49,596 nucleotides of DNA from Bacillota bacterium (GCA_023421245.1 JAEZTV010000004.1:1-49596), one strand, 5' to 3'. Positions 16,746-26,328 are shown, counted from the stretch's first letter. A program made the numbers and translations. Notes: generated from the sequence alone by a model not told the origin.

Positions 16746-17964
16746 TCCATACCTCCCCCGCCGTGCCCACATACCGGCGCACAGGGCGGCGTGTTGTTTC
16801 AGACTGTCCCTGCCATAGTGCCGCGTCCGCGTCAATCACATCCACACCCGTGCGCTTGCCGTTTTGAATGGCGATGATATGCACCGGCTTTTTTGCGTTG
16901 TGGCTCTCATCAATGGTAATACTGCCGGTTACCCCCTCGTAGTCCTTAATATGACTGAGCATGGCAAGCAGCTCCCCCCGTGTCTTGCCCTCGGTCTGCT
17001 GTAAGGCATACGCAAACAGGTGCGCGCAATCGTACCCCAAAGCCGCATACGCGGCCGGATTCTCCCCATATGCGGTAAAATACCGCTGCGCAAATCCGCC
17101 GGATGTGCTGTCCTCCGGCGGATAATGGTTTGAATAATAGATATCGCTCATCACCTCGCTGCTGCCCACGAGTTCATCAAGTCCCGGGGAATCAAACGCA
17201 TCGCCCGAAAGAATGGGCGTGTGCAGCCCTTGCTCGGCAAGCTGTCGCAGAATAAGCGCCGCCTCGGTATAGTAAGCGGGCAAAAACAATACATCATATT
17301 GCTCGCCCCTCAGCCGCGCAATCACACTGCCAAAGTCGGTCTCACCGCCGGTATAGTATTCGCGGGCAGTCACCCTGCCGCCAAGCGCTTCAAACGCCGC
17401 GGCAAACGCGTCACCCATCCCGCGCGCGTAATCGCTTGACGACTCAATGAGCATCGCCGCGCGTGTATATCCTTGGCTGCTTGCAAACTGCGCCACCGCC
17501 CCGCCCTGCATGGTATCGGTGTAGCATAGGCGAATCATCTCGTTTTGCCCGGCATGCGACGGCACTAAGGTATCCGCCGTCGCCGAGGGTACCAGTACAG
17601 GCACGCCGCTTTCCGTTGCAAGCGCCGCCTTCACCCCGCCCGAGGTAGACGGCCCGATGATGGCACTCACCCCGCCCCGCTCGGCAAGCCGAATTGCGGC
17701 AAGCGCGGCCTCATTGTTTTCCGAGCGGTTATCCAGCACCAAAAGCTCCACCGGCTTGCCGCTTACCCCGCCCGCGCGGTTAATCTCCTCCACCGCAAGG
17801 CGGATACCGCATAAGGTTGCCTCGCCATACCACGCAAGCCTGCCGGTCAGCTCAAGGTTTACCCCAAGGCGGACGGTCTTGCTCTCCTGCGTGCACGCGC
17901 ACAGGCAAAGCATCGCACACACCGCCAGCACAATCGCTGCAAACGCCGCCCGTTTTACCGGCAT
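16732..17964 (-). CDS. livK: Branched-chain amino-acid binding lipoprotein LivK
   Basis: A 410-residue substrate-binding lipoprotein (type I periplasmic fold) that delivers amino acids to LivHM at the outer face of the membrane. It has a signal peptide and lipobox CLCAC (Cys about 24), then VRLGVNLELTGRLAWYGEATLCGIRLA, GVSAIIGPSTSGG and the two-lobe pattern through YDVLFLPAYYTEAALIL and LGYDCAHLF. ATG 17964 has AAGGGGG eight bases upstream. It is the first gene of the operon. Actual ligand (Leu/Ile/Val, other amino acid, urea or short amide) cannot be fixed from sequence. Confidence 0.94.
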   Translation of the reverse strand: MPVKRAAFAAIVLAVCAMLCLCACTQESKTVRLGVNLELTGRLAWYGEATLCGIRLAVEEINRAGGVSGKPVELLVLDNRSENNEAALAAIRLAERGGVSAIIGPSTSGGVKAALATESGVPVLVPSATADTLVPSHAGQNEMIRLCYTDTMQGGAVAQFASSQGYTRAAMLIESSSDYARGMGDAFAAAFEALGGRVTAREYYTGGETDFGSVIARLRGEQYDVLFLPAYYTEAALILRQLAEQGLHTPILSGDAFDSPGLDELVGSSEVMSDIYYSNHYPPEDSTSGGFAQRYFTAYGENPAAYAALGYDCAHLFAYALQQTEGKTRGELLAMLSHIKDYEGVTGSITIDESHNAKKPVHIIAIQNGKRTGVDVIDADAALWQGQSETTRRPVRRYVGTAGEVWNAVA

Positions 17965-18105
17965 AAAAACCGCCCCCTTCCCTCAATCCCTACTGCCATA
18001 ATTATGCGCTCCGGCCGGGTTTTATGTGGACGTGGTCTGTCGGAGCGGGTTATGGTGCTGCACGCAATCCGGCAAAACGTCTGTACACACGCCCTATAAA
18101 AGAAC

Positions 18106-18148
18106 AAAGGATATTCCCTCCCGCGCAAAAGCGGAGGAAATATCCTTT
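18106..18148 (-). terminator. Terminator downstream of the GT-C/lipoprotein operon
   Basis: A long imperfect stem (18106-18124 with 18131-18148; arms AAAGGATATT/AATATCCTTT plus a GC-rich top) is followed on the minus strand by TTTGTTCTTTTATAG. It lies past the lipoprotein that ends at 18334, with an R2 copy in between. Confidence 0.75.
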
Positions 18149-18160
18149 TGGCTGATCCCT

Positions 18161-18320
18161 ATCATCAGCAAGCTTTAAAAACCATTCCGGCATGAAAGAC
18201 GCGGCCCGCGCCGCGCAGCTGACTGAAAGGCAGCTCTTGCCCGCTTGCATAACTGCTTGCACATACTTGCGTGCCGGCCGCCCAAAAATCCCAGACGGGT
18301 TTGGGGGGTTAATTGATTAT
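18161..18320 (+). repeat. R2 dispersed repeat, copy 2
   Basis: Plus orientation, from ATCATCAGCAAGCTTTAAAA to GGGGGGTTAATTGATTAT. The first hairpin is partly degraded (AAACCATTCCGGCATG). The ACGCGGCCCGCGCCGCGCAG, GCATAACTG and CGTGCCGGC blocks match copy 1. It lies between the terminator at 18106 and the lipoprotein stop. Confidence 0.82.
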
Positions 18321-18333
18321 TTATTGCCCGCGT

Positions 18334-18729
18334 TTATACCGCCGGAGAACCGACCGCATTCAAAACAAGATACCATTTACCGTCCGCCGCCAGATAACAG
18401 CGGTCTTTTCCGTTTATGATGTATGCAAAGCTGCCGCTGTTTTCACCGGCATCAAACAGATAGGCTTCGCCGCCGTCCTCATCCCCGGGAGATTCCCCCT
18501 CCGCAAAGGTTGTATGAATAAGCAGCAGACCCGATACCCACAGCCTTAAGTCCTCTAAATCGCCGCCCGTAACCGTATATTCTGTCGTGCCCCCGCTTAG
18601 AACATGGGTTACTGTTACGGCCTCGGTCTCCTCTGCTATCACGCCGGTAAGTGATACCGGTTGTGTTGTGCATCCTGCAAGCATTAATAGTGCCGCAAGT
18701 GTCACGGCTATCCCTGTAATCCCGTTCAT
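18334..18729 (-). CDS. Small lipoprotein of unknown function
   Basis: A 131-residue lipoprotein with signal peptide MNGITGIAVTLAALLMLAG and lipobox LAGC. A soluble beta-rich domain follows with VTHVLSGGTTEYTVTGGDLEDL and KDRCYLAADGKWYLVLN. The start is ATG 18729 behind GGAGGGG; the larger open frame to 18876 overlaps the upstream gene. Its ATG overlaps the TGA of the GT-C glycosyltransferase (ATGA), so the two are translationally coupled. The domain layout resembles small secreted proteins that sense or shield a ligand, but I do not recognise the family. Confidence 0.8.
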   Translation of the reverse strand: MNGITGIAVTLAALLMLAGCTTQPVSLTGVIAEETEAVTVTHVLSGGTTEYTVTGGDLEDLRLWVSGLLLIHTTFAEGESPGDEDGGEAYLFDAGENSGSFAYIINGKDRCYLAADGKWYLVLNAVGSPAV

Positions 18730-19928
18730 ATCCCCTCCGGTTTTCCCCTTGCACCCTGCCGAATGCACTGTCGCGCCAAATCCGCCGCTACGTATCCGAT
18801 ACAGAACAGGTACCCCACCGCCACAAGCTCCAGAGGAATCGGCTCCATACCGAATAAAAACGGGGCATACGCGCACAGCGATACCATCGTAAATCCCACC
18901 GCCGCCGGCCAGCGCGCGGGGCGCAAAAACAGGTATAGCACCACCAGCACATCCGCCACAAAGCCGTAACGGTCGTGCATAAAAGGCAAAAAGAACGGGA
19001 TGGTCATTGCCGACAGCAGCGAAAAGGTCACAATCAGACCGGAGGTCGGGCGGGCGGCGGTAATATACATAAAGTATACAAGAAGCCCTACAATCCCAAT
19101 AGTCATAACAATCCCCGCTGTGGAAAACTGCTCCACGTACTGCCCGCTGATGAAGGTGTACAGGTTCGGGTAGTTCAGCGACAGCCTTGTTTCGTACTCA
19201 CTGGTCTGGTCGGCATAGATGCTCAGCAGCTCCCCAAGCGGCCTGCCCGCAATCCACGCCGGAATAAGCATCGCAAAATATACAATGGGTATTGCGGCAA
19301 AATGCTTGAGCTTAATGCGCCGCGCAAGCCACATCCACACCAGCAGCGGCAATAAAAACACCGCCTGTAATTTAAACGAAAACGCCACACCAAACCATAT
19401 GGCGGCCGCCAGCGGCTTTTCCTTTAAAAACGCGGCAACACACAGCAGCAAAAAGAAAGAATAGATGATGTCGCACTGCGCCCATGCCGCTCCGTTAAGC
19501 ACCACGGTCGGGGCAAGCAGCGTAACTGCATACGCGCCAATCGCATATCGCCTGCTGCTTGTTTGGTGCCATACAATACGCGCAAGCACGATTGCTGCCA
19601 AAAAGTCAAACAGGCAGGAAAACAGCTTAATCGAATGCAGGCTGTCAAGCGGCAGCAGCGTCATCAGCTTCATCAGGTAAAGGTAGGGTACGTTGTAGTT
19701 GCCCACCGATGCCCCAAGCGCGGCAAACCCGGGCAGAGCGGCAAGCTCGTTGTGCCAGTGCATAAGAAAATCGCGGTAATCGCCCGATACAATATCAAAC
19801 AGCACAAGCCGAACAAATGCCCCCACCAGTGTCATCCCCGCCAAAAACAGCAGGTCAAACACCCGCAGGCTCACCCGTTTGGTCAGCCTTACCTCTTTGT
19901 TGAATACCCTAAGCACAGCGCTGTCCAT
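18726..19928 (-). CDS. GT-C-type membrane glycosyltransferase (mannosyltransferase-like)
   Basis: A 400-residue protein with about ten transmembrane helices. It has the GT-C signature of an acidic first external loop (GDYRDFLMHWHNEL, about 50-63). Later features are APTVVLNGAAWAQCDIIYSF, where an Asp sits after a helix as in PIG-V/Gpi18 relatives, and FLPFMHDRYGFVADVL. Such enzymes use polyprenyl-phosphate sugars to glycosylate lipids, wall polymers or proteins outside the membrane. ATG 19928 has AAAAGG about nine bases upstream. The coupled lipoprotein at 18334 may be its substrate or partner (inference). Confidence 0.85.
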   Translation of the reverse strand: MDSAVLRVFNKEVRLTKRVSLRVFDLLFLAGMTLVGAFVRLVLFDIVSGDYRDFLMHWHNELAALPGFAALGASVGNYNVPYLYLMKLMTLLPLDSLHSIKLFSCLFDFLAAIVLARIVWHQTSSRRYAIGAYAVTLLAPTVVLNGAAWAQCDIIYSFFLLLCVAAFLKEKPLAAAIWFGVAFSFKLQAVFLLPLLVWMWLARRIKLKHFAAIPIVYFAMLIPAWIAGRPLGELLSIYADQTSEYETRLSLNYPNLYTFISGQYVEQFSTAGIVMTIGIVGLLVYFMYITAARPTSGLIVTFSLLSAMTIPFFLPFMHDRYGFVADVLVVLYLFLRPARWPAAVGFTMVSLCAYAPFLFGMEPIPLELVAVGYLFCIGYVAADLARQCIRQGARGKPEGI

Positions 19929-20063
19929 CGCGTTTCATCCTTTTCCTGTTCTTTGCAAGTTCCCGTAAAATTGTCCATAAAATCAGTATATGCGGTTTTG
20001 GGCCGGATATCGGTCAAACTGTGTCATCCGTGTTGCCGCAGGCGAAAAACCTGCTTTGCGCAC

Positions 20064-20198
20064 TATCATCAGTAACCTTTAAAATCTTTCTGGTTTTAAA
20101 GACGCGCGGTCGCATAATCTATTGCTCGCTTTCGCATATCGGCAAGCAAATTCAGCCGCTTGAAAATCTCACAGGGGGGATGGGGGTTCATTGATTAT
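20064..20198 (+). repeat. R2 dispersed repeat, copy 3
   Basis: Plus orientation. TATCATCAGTAACC is followed by the hairpin TTTAAAATC-TTTCT-GGTTTTAAA, the GACGCGCGGTCGCATAAT, CGGCAAGC and AGCCGCTTGAAAATC blocks, and GGGGGTTCATTGATTATAT at the end. It is preceded by a small GCAGG/CCTGC hairpin (about 20038-20055). The remaining DNA between 19929 and 20346 shows nothing else that I can support. Confidence 0.8.
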
Positions 20199-20346
20199 AT
20201 CGTTTGCCCGATATAATAGTGTCTTGCAGTTCCCAGTTTCATCCCTGCACCGCAGCCTTTTCTTTTGCCGCATATTGTATGAACATTGAATTCAGCCGCA
20301 AAAAGGAGCGGAGAATACTCCCCCGCCCCGTCCTGTCATAAGCCTG

Positions 20347-21012
20347 CTACTGCTCATACCGCTGGCTGTACCCGTGCGCCTGCTCTAAAATCATATCCTT
20401 AACCTTCATCAGGCGAATCTGGGTACTGCGCTCGTTTTCATCAAGCTTCATTGTAATAAATTTAATGCTCTCCTGCATCTGCGGAATCATAACGTGCTCC
20501 AGGGCGTTTACCCTTCTGCGCGTCTTTTCTATCTCGGCCGCCATCAGCTGGCAAGCCTTTTCCACCTCGGCAAGGCGCAGCATCGCGGGCAGAACATCGG
20601 CAAGCGACTTCACCGCATCGTCAAGGTCCCCCGAGGTAAACGCAAAGCCGTAAGAATAGATATCGTTTGCGTCTGCGGTGCGCGTTTTGGTCTCAAACAC
20701 CGGAATATCCACGCTCATCACGTTGCGGCTGCCCGCCTCAATCGTTACCTCCTGCTTCGGGGCAAGAAACGCGGCGTTTACCGCCTCATCCGGCATCAGC
20801 GCGCGGGCCAGCACAAGGTTCTTGTTGGCGGCAAGAATCCCTGCCTCCACCTCCTCGCGCAGCGTTTTATTCTCGCGCACAAGCTCTAAAAATCGGCGCA
20901 TCAGCTCATCGCGCTTATCTTTTAGCAGCTTATGCCCGCGCACGGCGGTCACAAGCTTGCGCTTTAGGCGCGTAAGCTCCATGCGGGTGGGGTTAACCTG
21001 TATCTTTGCCAA
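20347..21012 (-). CDS. atpD: V-type ATPase subunit D (central rotor shaft)
   Basis: A 221-residue, almost wholly helical coiled-coil protein forming the rotor axle inside the A3B3 head. The N-terminus has the family pattern VNPTRMELTRLKRKLVTAVRGHKLLKDKRDEL. The C-terminal helix contains RRVNALEHVMIPQMQESIKFI, typical of NtpD/AtpD. The start is TTG 21012 with an AAGGGGGG-type site seven bases upstream. It is the last gene of the operon, 94 bp after atpB. Confidence 0.95.
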   Translation of the reverse strand: MAKIQVNPTRMELTRLKRKLVTAVRGHKLLKDKRDELMRRFLELVRENKTLREEVEAGILAANKNLVLARALMPDEAVNAAFLAPKQEVTIEAGSRNVMSVDIPVFETKTRTADANDIYSYGFAFTSGDLDDAVKSLADVLPAMLRLAEVEKACQLMAAEIEKTRRRVNALEHVMIPQMQESIKFITMKLDENERSTQIRLMKVKDMILEQAHGYSQRYEQ

Positions 21013-21106
21013 GGGAGCACCCCCCTTTCGTTATCAGAGATTCGTTATTAGCAGCCGGCAATGCAGCGAATTTTCGAGCAGACCGCGTTCCACCGGCTGC
21101 TAATTC

Positions 21107-22486
21107 CTATTCTCCGGCTACTGCATAGTACTCATCAAGAAGCTCATCCTTAATGCGCTTAAGCTCTGCACGCGGCAGAATGCGCAGCAGCTTCCAGCCG
21201 ATGGCAAGCGTCTCCTCAATATCGCGGTTTGCACCGTAGCCCTGCGAAACATACTCGTTCTCAAACGCGTCTGCAAACCTTGCGTACAGCTTGTCAATGT
21301 CGGTCAGGGCGGCTTCACCCAAAATTACCATCAGCTCCTTGGCCTCCTTGCCTCTGGCGTAGGCTGCAAACAGCTGGTTCATGGTATTCGCGTGGTCGGC
21401 ACGGGTTTTGCCCTCACCGATGCCCTTATCCTTCAGGCGGGAAAGCGACGGCAGTACATCAATGGGCGGGCTTACGTTTTTACGGTACAGCTCGCGGCTT
21501 AAGATAATCTGCCCCTCGGTAATATACCCCGTCAGGTCGGGGATGGGGTGGGTCTTGTCATCCTCGGGCATGGTCAGAATCGGTATCATCGTGATGCTGC
21601 CGTTTTTGCCCTTTAACCTGCCCGCTCGCTCGTACAGCGACGCAAGGTCGGTGTACATATAGCCCGGATAGCCGCGCCGCCCGGGAACCTCCTTGCGCGC
21701 GGCGGAAACCTCACGCAGGGCGTCGGCGTAGTTGGTGATATCGGTAAGAATAACAAGCACATGCATATTCTTTTCAAACGCGAGATACTCCGCGGCGGTC
21801 AGCGCCATACGCGGGGTAGAGATACGCTCAACGGCGGGATCGTTTGCAAGGTTAATAAACAATACCGTGCGGTCGATCGCACCGGTCTCACGAAAGCTTT
21901 CAATAAAGAAGTTCGATTCCTCAAACGTAATACCCATGGCGGCAAACACCACCGCAAACGGCTCACTGGTACCGCGCACCTTCGCCTGACGCGCAATCTG
22001 CGCGGCAAGGTTTGCGTGCGGCAGACCCGACGCCGAAAAGATGGGCAGCTTCTGCCCGCGCACCAGCGTATTCAGGCCATCGATGGCGGAAACGCCCGTT
22101 TGAATAAACTCCTGCGGATAGTCCCGCGCGGCAGGGTTCATGGGCAGCCCGTTAATATCCATACGCTTTTCGGGCAGGATATCCGGCCCGCCGTCGATGG
22201 GGCGGCCGAGACCGTCGAACACGCGGCTGAGCATATCCTCCGAAACGCCAAGCTCCATGCTGCGCCCAAGAAAGCGCACCTTGCTGTTGGAAAGGTTAAT
22301 GCCGGTAGAGCTTTCAAACAGCTGAACCAGTGCGTTTTGTCCGTCAATCTCCAGTACCTTGCAGCGGCGGCGCTCCCCGCTTGCAAGCTCTATTTCACCA
22401 AGCTCGTTGTAGTTGACGTCCTCGACGCCGCGCACCAGCATAAGGGGACCCGCAACCTCTTCTATCGTACGATATTCCTTCGGCAT
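21107..22486 (-). CDS. atpB: V-type ATPase subunit B
   Basis: A 459-residue non-catalytic subunit alternating with A in the head. It begins YRTIEEVAGPLMLVRGVEDVNYNELGEIEL. It lacks a Walker A loop, having SASGLPHANLAAQIARQA instead. It keeps FINLANDPAVERISTPRMALT, RRGYPGYMYTDLASLYERAGR and the DLTGYITEGQI region. Length is normal. ATG 22486 shares one base with the atpA stop (TAATG), so translation is coupled. Confidence 0.97.
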   Translation of the reverse strand: MPKEYRTIEEVAGPLMLVRGVEDVNYNELGEIELASGERRRCKVLEIDGQNALVQLFESSTGINLSNSKVRFLGRSMELGVSEDMLSRVFDGLGRPIDGGPDILPEKRMDINGLPMNPAARDYPQEFIQTGVSAIDGLNTLVRGQKLPIFSASGLPHANLAAQIARQAKVRGTSEPFAVVFAAMGITFEESNFFIESFRETGAIDRTVLFINLANDPAVERISTPRMALTAAEYLAFEKNMHVLVILTDITNYADALREVSAARKEVPGRRGYPGYMYTDLASLYERAGRLKGKNGSITMIPILTMPEDDKTHPIPDLTGYITEGQIILSRELYRKNVSPPIDVLPSLSRLKDKGIGEGKTRADHANTMNQLFAAYARGKEAKELMVILGEAALTDIDKLYARFADAFENEYVSQGYGANRDIEETLAIGWKLLRILPRAELKRIKDELLDEYYAVAGE

Positions 22487-24258
22487 TAGAATTCCTCCTT
22501 CTGCTGTGAAAGCTTATCAATCTGGCTGTGCATGTCGGCAACAATGCTGTCATACTCGGCTTGCATCTGCTGCGGCAGAACATACTTAAAACGCCCCACC
22601 CGCTCGTGTACCGCGAGCTTTACCAGCTGGTCAACCGATACCTCCTGCGCAAGCGCAGCCTTGCTGATCTCGTACAGCTCAAGAATCAACTTCAGCATCA
22701 GCCGCTGCTTTTCAAGCGGGCTGTAGGTGTCCACATCATGAAACGCGTCCTGATGCAAAAAGTCCTCACGAATCGAGCGCGCGGTCTCAAGCTTCAAGCG
22801 GTCGGGCGGGCTTAGCGCATCCATACCAACCAGCTTTACTATCTCGTCAAGCTCCGCCTCATCCTGCAGCAGACCCATTATTGCCGCACGCAGGGCGGAC
22901 CAGTCCGCACCCACGGTATCGGTAAACCATTTTGCCATGCTGTCCGCGTACAGCGAGTAGCTCGTCAGCCAGCTGATGGCAGGGAAATGCCTCCGATAGG
23001 CAAGCTGCGAGTCAAGCCCCCAGAACACCTTAACAATGCGAAGCGTCGCCTGTGAAACAGGCTCCGAGATATCGCCGCCCGGGGGTGAAACTGCCCCGAT
23101 TACCGACAGCGCTCCCTCGCGCTGCTCGGTGCCCAGCGTATACACACGGCCCGCGCGCTCATAGAACTGCGCAAGACGGCTGCCAAGGTAAGCGGGGTAG
23201 CCCTCTTCACCCGGCATCTCTTCGAGACGGCCGGACATCTCGCGCAAGGCCTCCGCCCAGCGGGATGTGGAGTCCGCCATCAAGGCTACCGAGTAGCCCA
23301 TATCGCGGAAGTATTCCGCAATCGTAATACCGGTATAAATCGACGCTTCACGTGCCGCAACCGGCATATCCGATGTGTTTGCAATCAGCACCGTGCGCTT
23401 CATCAGCGAATGCCCCGTTTTGGGGTCCTTCAGCTCCGGGAACTCGTTGAGCACGTCGGTCATCTCATTGCCGCGCTCACCGCAGCCGATATACACCACG
23501 ATATCCGTCTCTGCCCACTTTGCAAGCTGGTGCTGCACCACGGTCTTACCGCTGCCAAACGGGCCCGGCACCGCCGCAACACCGCCTCTGGCAATGGGGA
23601 ACAGCGTGTCGATAACGCGCTGACCGGTTATCAGCGGCATATCGGGCGGCAGCTTCTTTTGGTAGGGGCGCCCCTCGCGCACCGGCCACTTTTGCAGCAT
23701 GGCAAGCTCGTGGCGCGTACCCGCCGCATCCTCCACCACCGCAATACTATCGGTAATGGTGTGCTCGCCGGATGCAATCGAAACAATGTGCCCCGCAACA
23801 CCGTGCGGCACAAGAATACGGTGTTCAATAATCTCGGTCTCCTGCACTGTGCCGAGAATATCTCCCCCCGCAACCGTATCGCCTGTCTGTTTCGCGGGTA
23901 CGAAGTCCCACTTCTTTTCCCTTGACAGCGCGGAAACCTCTACGCCGCGCACAAGGCGGCTGCCCGTCAGATTCATAATGTCATCGAGCGGACGCTGTAT
24001 CCCGTCAAAGATGCTGCCCATCAGCCCCGGCGCAAGCTCCACACTCAGCGGAGCACCCGTCGATTCCACCGGCTCGCCCGGTCCAAGACCCGAGGTTTCC
24101 TCATATACCTGAATGGATGCGCGGTCACCGTGTATCTCGATAATCTCGCCAATCAGGCGCTGCTGCGAAACGCGCACCACGTCAAACATATTCGCGTCGC
24201 GCATCCCCTCGGCGATAACGAGCGGTCCGGCAACCTTCTTAATTTTACCTGTGCTCAT
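22486..24258 (-). CDS. atpA: V-type ATPase catalytic subunit A
   Basis: A 590-residue catalytic subunit that binds and hydrolyses ATP (or makes it). The P-loop GPFGSGKTV lies near residue 235. The family-specific non-homologous region (about 110-190) includes the biotin-like fold GGDILGTVQETEIIEHRILVP, and IGCGERGNEMTDVL and MADSTSRWAEALREMSGRL follow. The start is ATG 24258 with AAAGGG nine bases upstream, giving STGKIKKVAGPLVIAEGM. An in-frame ATG at 24366 would add 36 residues lacking family similarity. Confidence 0.97.
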   Translation of the reverse strand: MSTGKIKKVAGPLVIAEGMRDANMFDVVRVSQQRLIGEIIEIHGDRASIQVYEETSGLGPGEPVESTGAPLSVELAPGLMGSIFDGIQRPLDDIMNLTGSRLVRGVEVSALSREKKWDFVPAKQTGDTVAGGDILGTVQETEIIEHRILVPHGVAGHIVSIASGEHTITDSIAVVEDAAGTRHELAMLQKWPVREGRPYQKKLPPDMPLITGQRVIDTLFPIARGGVAAVPGPFGSGKTVVQHQLAKWAETDIVVYIGCGERGNEMTDVLNEFPELKDPKTGHSLMKRTVLIANTSDMPVAAREASIYTGITIAEYFRDMGYSVALMADSTSRWAEALREMSGRLEEMPGEEGYPAYLGSRLAQFYERAGRVYTLGTEQREGALSVIGAVSPPGGDISEPVSQATLRIVKVFWGLDSQLAYRRHFPAISWLTSYSLYADSMAKWFTDTVGADWSALRAAIMGLLQDEAELDEIVKLVGMDALSPPDRLKLETARSIREDFLHQDAFHDVDTYSPLEKQRLMLKLILELYEISKAALAQEVSVDQLVKLAVHERVGRFKYVLPQQMQAEYDSIVADMHSQIDKLSQQKEEF

Positions 24259-24349
24259 TGTATCCAACCCTTTCCGGCTGCACGCCCCAAGGCGCGAACC
24301 CATGGAATAGTAAACTGCCGCATGGCGTACCCGGGTAAAAGCCCCGCTC

Positions 24350-24673
24350 TTACTGCTCCGGCCCAAAGATGATGTCCGAGCCTACCGCCTGTTCCACATA
24401 CTTGCGCACGCTCTTAAGCCCCGCGCCGGTGTTGCCCGATACGCCGGGGATAAGAATTACCGCGGGCAATACGTTCTTTGCACACCGTGCAAGCTCCTGC
24501 TCAAGCGCCTTTTCAAGCGATTCGGTCACATATAAAACAGCATAATCGTCCTCTGTAAGCTGACGAAAGGTTTTTACCGCCTCGGCGGCATCCTCCACCG
24601 CAAACACATCCAGACCAAGGGCCGAAAAACCGTAGATGCTGTCGCGGTCGCCCAGTACGCCTATCCTATACAT
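24350..24673 (-). CDS. atpF: V-type ATPase subunit F
   Basis: A 107-residue Rossmann-like rotor subunit that binds subunit D and modulates activity. It begins RIGVLGDRDSIYGFSALGLD, which is diagnostic, and contains AVLYVTESL and PAVILIPG. The ATG at 24673 lies in the end of atpC (8-base overlap), with GAGGGAG just upstream. Confidence 0.94.
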   Translation of the reverse strand: MYRIGVLGDRDSIYGFSALGLDVFAVEDAAEAVKTFRQLTEDDYAVLYVTESLEKALEQELARCAKNVLPAVILIPGVSGNTGAGLKSVRKYVEQAVGSDIIFGPEQ

Positions 24674-25649
24674 ACATCTCCCTCAGCCTTTCTCTTACGG
24701 ATTGCTCCGAAAGCTTGTTGTGCTTTGCCGAAAGAATCAGGCGCACCATAGCAAGCTCGTTTTCACGCGCAAGCAGGTATGCCGCAATCGGCTCGATGGT
24801 AAACGGGTGGTATTTCTGCGGACGAATCAGCTCGATTACCGCATTATCGGCATACCGCTCAAACCGTGCAAACGATACCCGCAGCGCCTCGGCCGCCTTA
24901 TCGTACACGGTACCCTCCAGATACTGCATCAGCGGCTCAAATCCCTGCGCACTCGCCGCGGCAAGCAGCTGCACATCAAGGCCGTCACACGGGCAGAGCG
25001 CCTTGCGAATAAACTCGAGGTTCTTGCCCGTCTTCTGGCAGCGGGCCGCCGTTTTAATGTTGGCAAGCGCAACCGTCAGGCGCGCATATTCGCGGATCAA
25101 GCCGTAGGGCGAGGCTTCCCCTGCCGCAAAAATTGCGGCAAGCGCCGCACGGTCAATCATAATATCGCACAGCTGGCCGTCGGCAGTATGGGAGAGCACG
25201 AGAAATGCATCCTCCGCCGCCGTCCTCATCCCCTCGGGCAGCGACGCAAAATCGCGCGCCAGTACCGCGTCGTAAATCAGCCCCGGCGCCACCGTTCCGT
25301 TTGTGCTGAACACCCCATGGGGCGTTTGGTTCGTGTATACAAGCTTGATGGACGCTTTGAGGTTATGGTAATCGTTTGCAAGCAAAAACACGTCAAACAC
25401 CGACATATCCTCGCACAGCTCGCGCAGGAGCGCCCATGTCTTTTCCCGCTCATACGCAAGCAGATCGCCGGCGTTCCGGGCGGCGTCGCCCGTACCCCAG
25501 CCCTTTTCGGCAAGGATGCGCAAACAGTCGGCGGTATCCTTTGCCGCCATCAGCTGCTCAAGCACCGGCGTGCTAAGCAGCGTCAGCTCCTTTGCGCGGA
25601 TGCGCGCAACCGCATAGGCGTAACCGTTATCAGACATACTTATGACCAT
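24666..25649 (-). CDS. atpC: V-type ATPase subunit C (V0 d-like)
   Basis: A 327-residue helical funnel subunit that joins the central stalk to the membrane rotor. It has NGYAYAVARIRAKELTLLS at the start, LANDYHNLKASIKL in the middle and the C-terminal EPIAAYLLARENELAMVRLILSAKHNKL, as in NtpC. The ATG at 25649 (MVISMSDN) or 25637 (MSDN) could be used. The spacing from GGAAAGG fits neither perfectly, and the N-terminal four residues are uncertain. Confidence 0.93.
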   Translation of the reverse strand: MVISMSDNGYAYAVARIRAKELTLLSTPVLEQLMAAKDTADCLRILAEKGWGTGDAARNAGDLLAYEREKTWALLRELCEDMSVFDVFLLANDYHNLKASIKLVYTNQTPHGVFSTNGTVAPGLIYDAVLARDFASLPEGMRTAAEDAFLVLSHTADGQLCDIMIDRAALAAIFAAGEASPYGLIREYARLTVALANIKTAARCQKTGKNLEFIRKALCPCDGLDVQLLAAASAQGFEPLMQYLEGTVYDKAAEALRVSFARFERYADNAVIELIRPQKYHPFTIEPIAAYLLARENELAMVRLILSAKHNKLSEQSVRERLREMYV

Positions 25650-25713
25650 GCCTTTCCGGCTTTATGCCAAAACGCAATAAAACCAATTTGTATCAAAGCC
25701 TGTGTGCGCAAAA

Positions 25714-26328
25714 CTACCGCGCAAACAGGATGTCCGAAACCTTATCCTGCAGCGTTTCACGCGCGGCATAGAACAGCGCCTCAAAAGAGCAGTTGATTTC
25801 GATATCACCGCCGGCACCCTCGTCGCGGTACACCAGCACAAAGCCGCCGTCAATTTCGCGCGGCGCGCGGCCCAAGGCAAGCGCACCGCCCTTCGCGGTG
25901 GCAAGCACCCCAAGCTTGAGCGCAAAGCCCGCGGGCAGACGGTCAAGGTCGGCCTGCGAAAAACAGATCTCTCCGTTTTTTGGCAGCACATTTGCGTCAA
26001 CCAGCCGCTCAACAAGTTCAAAGTAGTCTGCATCGGGTAGGTCGAGCAGGGCCTTTTTTGCCTGTGCAATGACGTCCGCAATCAACCGCTGCTTCTCGGC
26101 AAGCAGCACCTGACGCCTTGCAAGCTGCGCCGCCGACTGTGCGTTTGCCGTGATCTCCTCCGCCTGCGCAGCGGCCTGCGCCGCCGTCTTGTCGGCCTGC
26201 GCCTGTGCCTGCTGCACAGCGGCAGCTACCACCGCATCCGCCTCGGCCTTGGCCCGATTAACCACGGAAGCTGCCTCGGCGGTCGCCTCGTCCTCTATTC
26301 GTTTTATAATCCTATCAAGACCTGTCAT
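25714..26328 (-). CDS. atpE: V-type ATPase subunit E (peripheral stalk)
   Basis: A 204-residue peripheral stalk protein with a long N-terminal Ala/Gln/Glu-rich coiled coil (about 1-100) and a globular C-terminal domain (DADYFELVERLVDANVLPK onward). The start is ATG 26328, with AGGAG nine bases upstream. The TTG at 26334 is too close to that site. It pairs with subunit H/G (29232) to form the stator. Confidence 0.9.
   Translation of the reverse strand: MTGLDRIIKRIEDEATAEAASVVNRAKAEADAVVAAAVQQAQAQADKTAAQAAAQAEEITANAQSAAQLARRQVLLAEKQRLIADVIAQAKKALLDLPDADYFELVERLVDANVLPKNGEICFSQADLDRLPAGFALKLGVLATAKGGALALGRAPREIDGGFVLVYRDEGAGGDIEINCSFEALFYAARETLQDKVSDILFAR

Noticed and set aside
20303..20333. 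Terminator after the V-ATPase operon
   Set aside because: There is a T-tract (CTCCTTTTT on the minus strand), but the stem needs a three-base bulge, so I cannot support it.
20281..20343. 20-codon ORF (MNIEFSRKKERR start)
   Set aside because: No ribosome binding site and antisense to the operon end; too short to support.
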